IMG/VR virus record: IMGVR_UViG_3300044695_008209
Coordinates: 118,778 to 182,777 of that record
Source: a virus
Length of the DNA: 64,000 nt
Reading direction: 5' to 3' (one strand)
Position numbers and translations under genes: made by a program. The notes beneath the pieces are model-generated. The model did not search any database and was not told where the DNA came from. It saw nothing but the letters and a program-made list of their open reading frames with translations. Below are positions 63,677 to 64,000 of the stretch, piece by piece (position 1 is the first letter of the stretch; each line of letters begins with the position of its first letter).

Positions 63677-64000
63677 TCAGTTGAACCAGGTGTTCGCCTC
63701 GACGATGGCACGGGCCACGTCGGGGCAAACGCTGTTTCCGATGCGCTCGATCTGGTCGGTCTTGGTCCCGAGCAGGATGTAGTCGTCGTAGAAGCCCTGG
63801 GCCCGCGCCAGCTCCCGCGGCTGCAGCATGCGCATCCCGATGTCGACCACGGCGTACTCCTCGTCGCCGAGCATCACGGTGACCAGCCCGAACCGGGCCT
63901 TGCTCACGATCGTGGCCATCGGCTCGTCCAGGCCCTGCCACTGCCCGCCGTTCGAGTAGTACTTCATGAGGAAGGCGGCCACCAAGCCGATGTGCCCGCC
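63677..64000 (-). CDS. DNA (cytosine-5) methyltransferase, C-terminal part
   Basis: The frame is open to the right edge of the window, so only the last 108 residues are seen. GGHIGLVAAFLMKYY and EPMATIVSKARFGLVTV match the target-recognition end of C5 methyltransferases. RMLQPRELARAQGFYDDY is motif IX/X-like, and QIERIGNSVCPDVARAIVEAN is motif X. The catalytic Cys and the S-adenosylmethionine motif lie outside the window. In phages such enzymes protect DNA from host restriction. Confidence 0.82.
   Translation of the reverse strand, partial: GGHIGLVAAFLMKYYSNGGQWQGLDEPMATIVSKARFGLVTVMLGDEEYAVVDIGMRMLQPRELARAQGFYDDYILLGTKTDQIERIGNSVCPDVARAIVEANTWFN

Overview
The window is one continuous 64 kb piece of a large, high-GC, double-stranded DNA phage with a contractile tail (myovirus morphology). 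Direct support: a tail sheath, a probable tail tube, a baseplate spike, a large terminase, a probable prohead protease and a major capsid protein, packed with 1-4 nt start/stop overlaps and strong AGGAGG-type ribosome sites. No tRNA, rRNA, integrase, insertion sequence or CRISPR array was seen. The host cannot be named from the sequence; GC-rich codon use only suggests a GC-rich bacterium. Both ends cut through genes, so the phage genome is longer than the window. No portal or tape-measure gene was recognised here.

Layout. 1-13665 (+): baseplate spike, collagen-like and long beta-rich tail/fibre proteins, then a protein carrying a complete Dps/ferritin ferroxidase domain and several unrecognised genes. 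13679-16256 (-): RNase HII and four unknowns. 16312-18105 (+): large terminase. 18166-19957 (-): a two-helix membrane protein, a coiled-coil protein and a helix-turn-helix regulator that diverges from the next block across an inverted repeat. 20025-47001 (+): the main virion block, in order internal/core proteins, prohead protease, scaffold-like repeat proteins, decoration protein, major capsid protein, connector/neck proteins, a giant tail sheath (about 1495 aa), tail tube, and then three enzymatic proteins: a SNF2-type ATPase, a kinase-like protein and a pyrophosphatase-like/acetyltransferase fusion. 46895-62835 (-): macro domain, Cys-rich proteins, Nudix hydrolase, ThyX, a VWA/HELSH protein with a MoxR-type AAA+ ATPase, a ParB-like protein and a set of tail-fibre proteins. 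63166-63644 (+): two tiny genes. The right end holds the C-terminus of a cytosine-5 DNA methyltransferase.

How the parts may work together. Many proteins of the + strand virion block share a short motif of the form x-K-[VITAE]-A-[SAG], sometimes as a leader of the form F-x-D-E-x-x-K-x-A. Many also carry a Gly/Ala-rich hydrophobic helix capped by His/Arg-His-x-x-Lys. The same marks appear on the Dps fusion and on the three enzymes after the tail tube. The simplest inference is that these proteins are packaged in the head, possibly processed by the prohead protease, and ejected with the DNA as a set of effectors (the polyvalent-protein theme known from other phages and plasmids). This set is the most interesting part of the window.

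Regulation. Transcription blocks are bounded by perfect 10-13 bp GC-rich hairpins at 13668, 29428, 40169, 49389, 57889 and 63650, and by a 12-bp hairpin with one mismatch at 18115. Six - strand leaders carry a CATAAG/CATAGG hexamer, five of them with an A-rich element 15-17 nt upstream, suggesting one promoter class.
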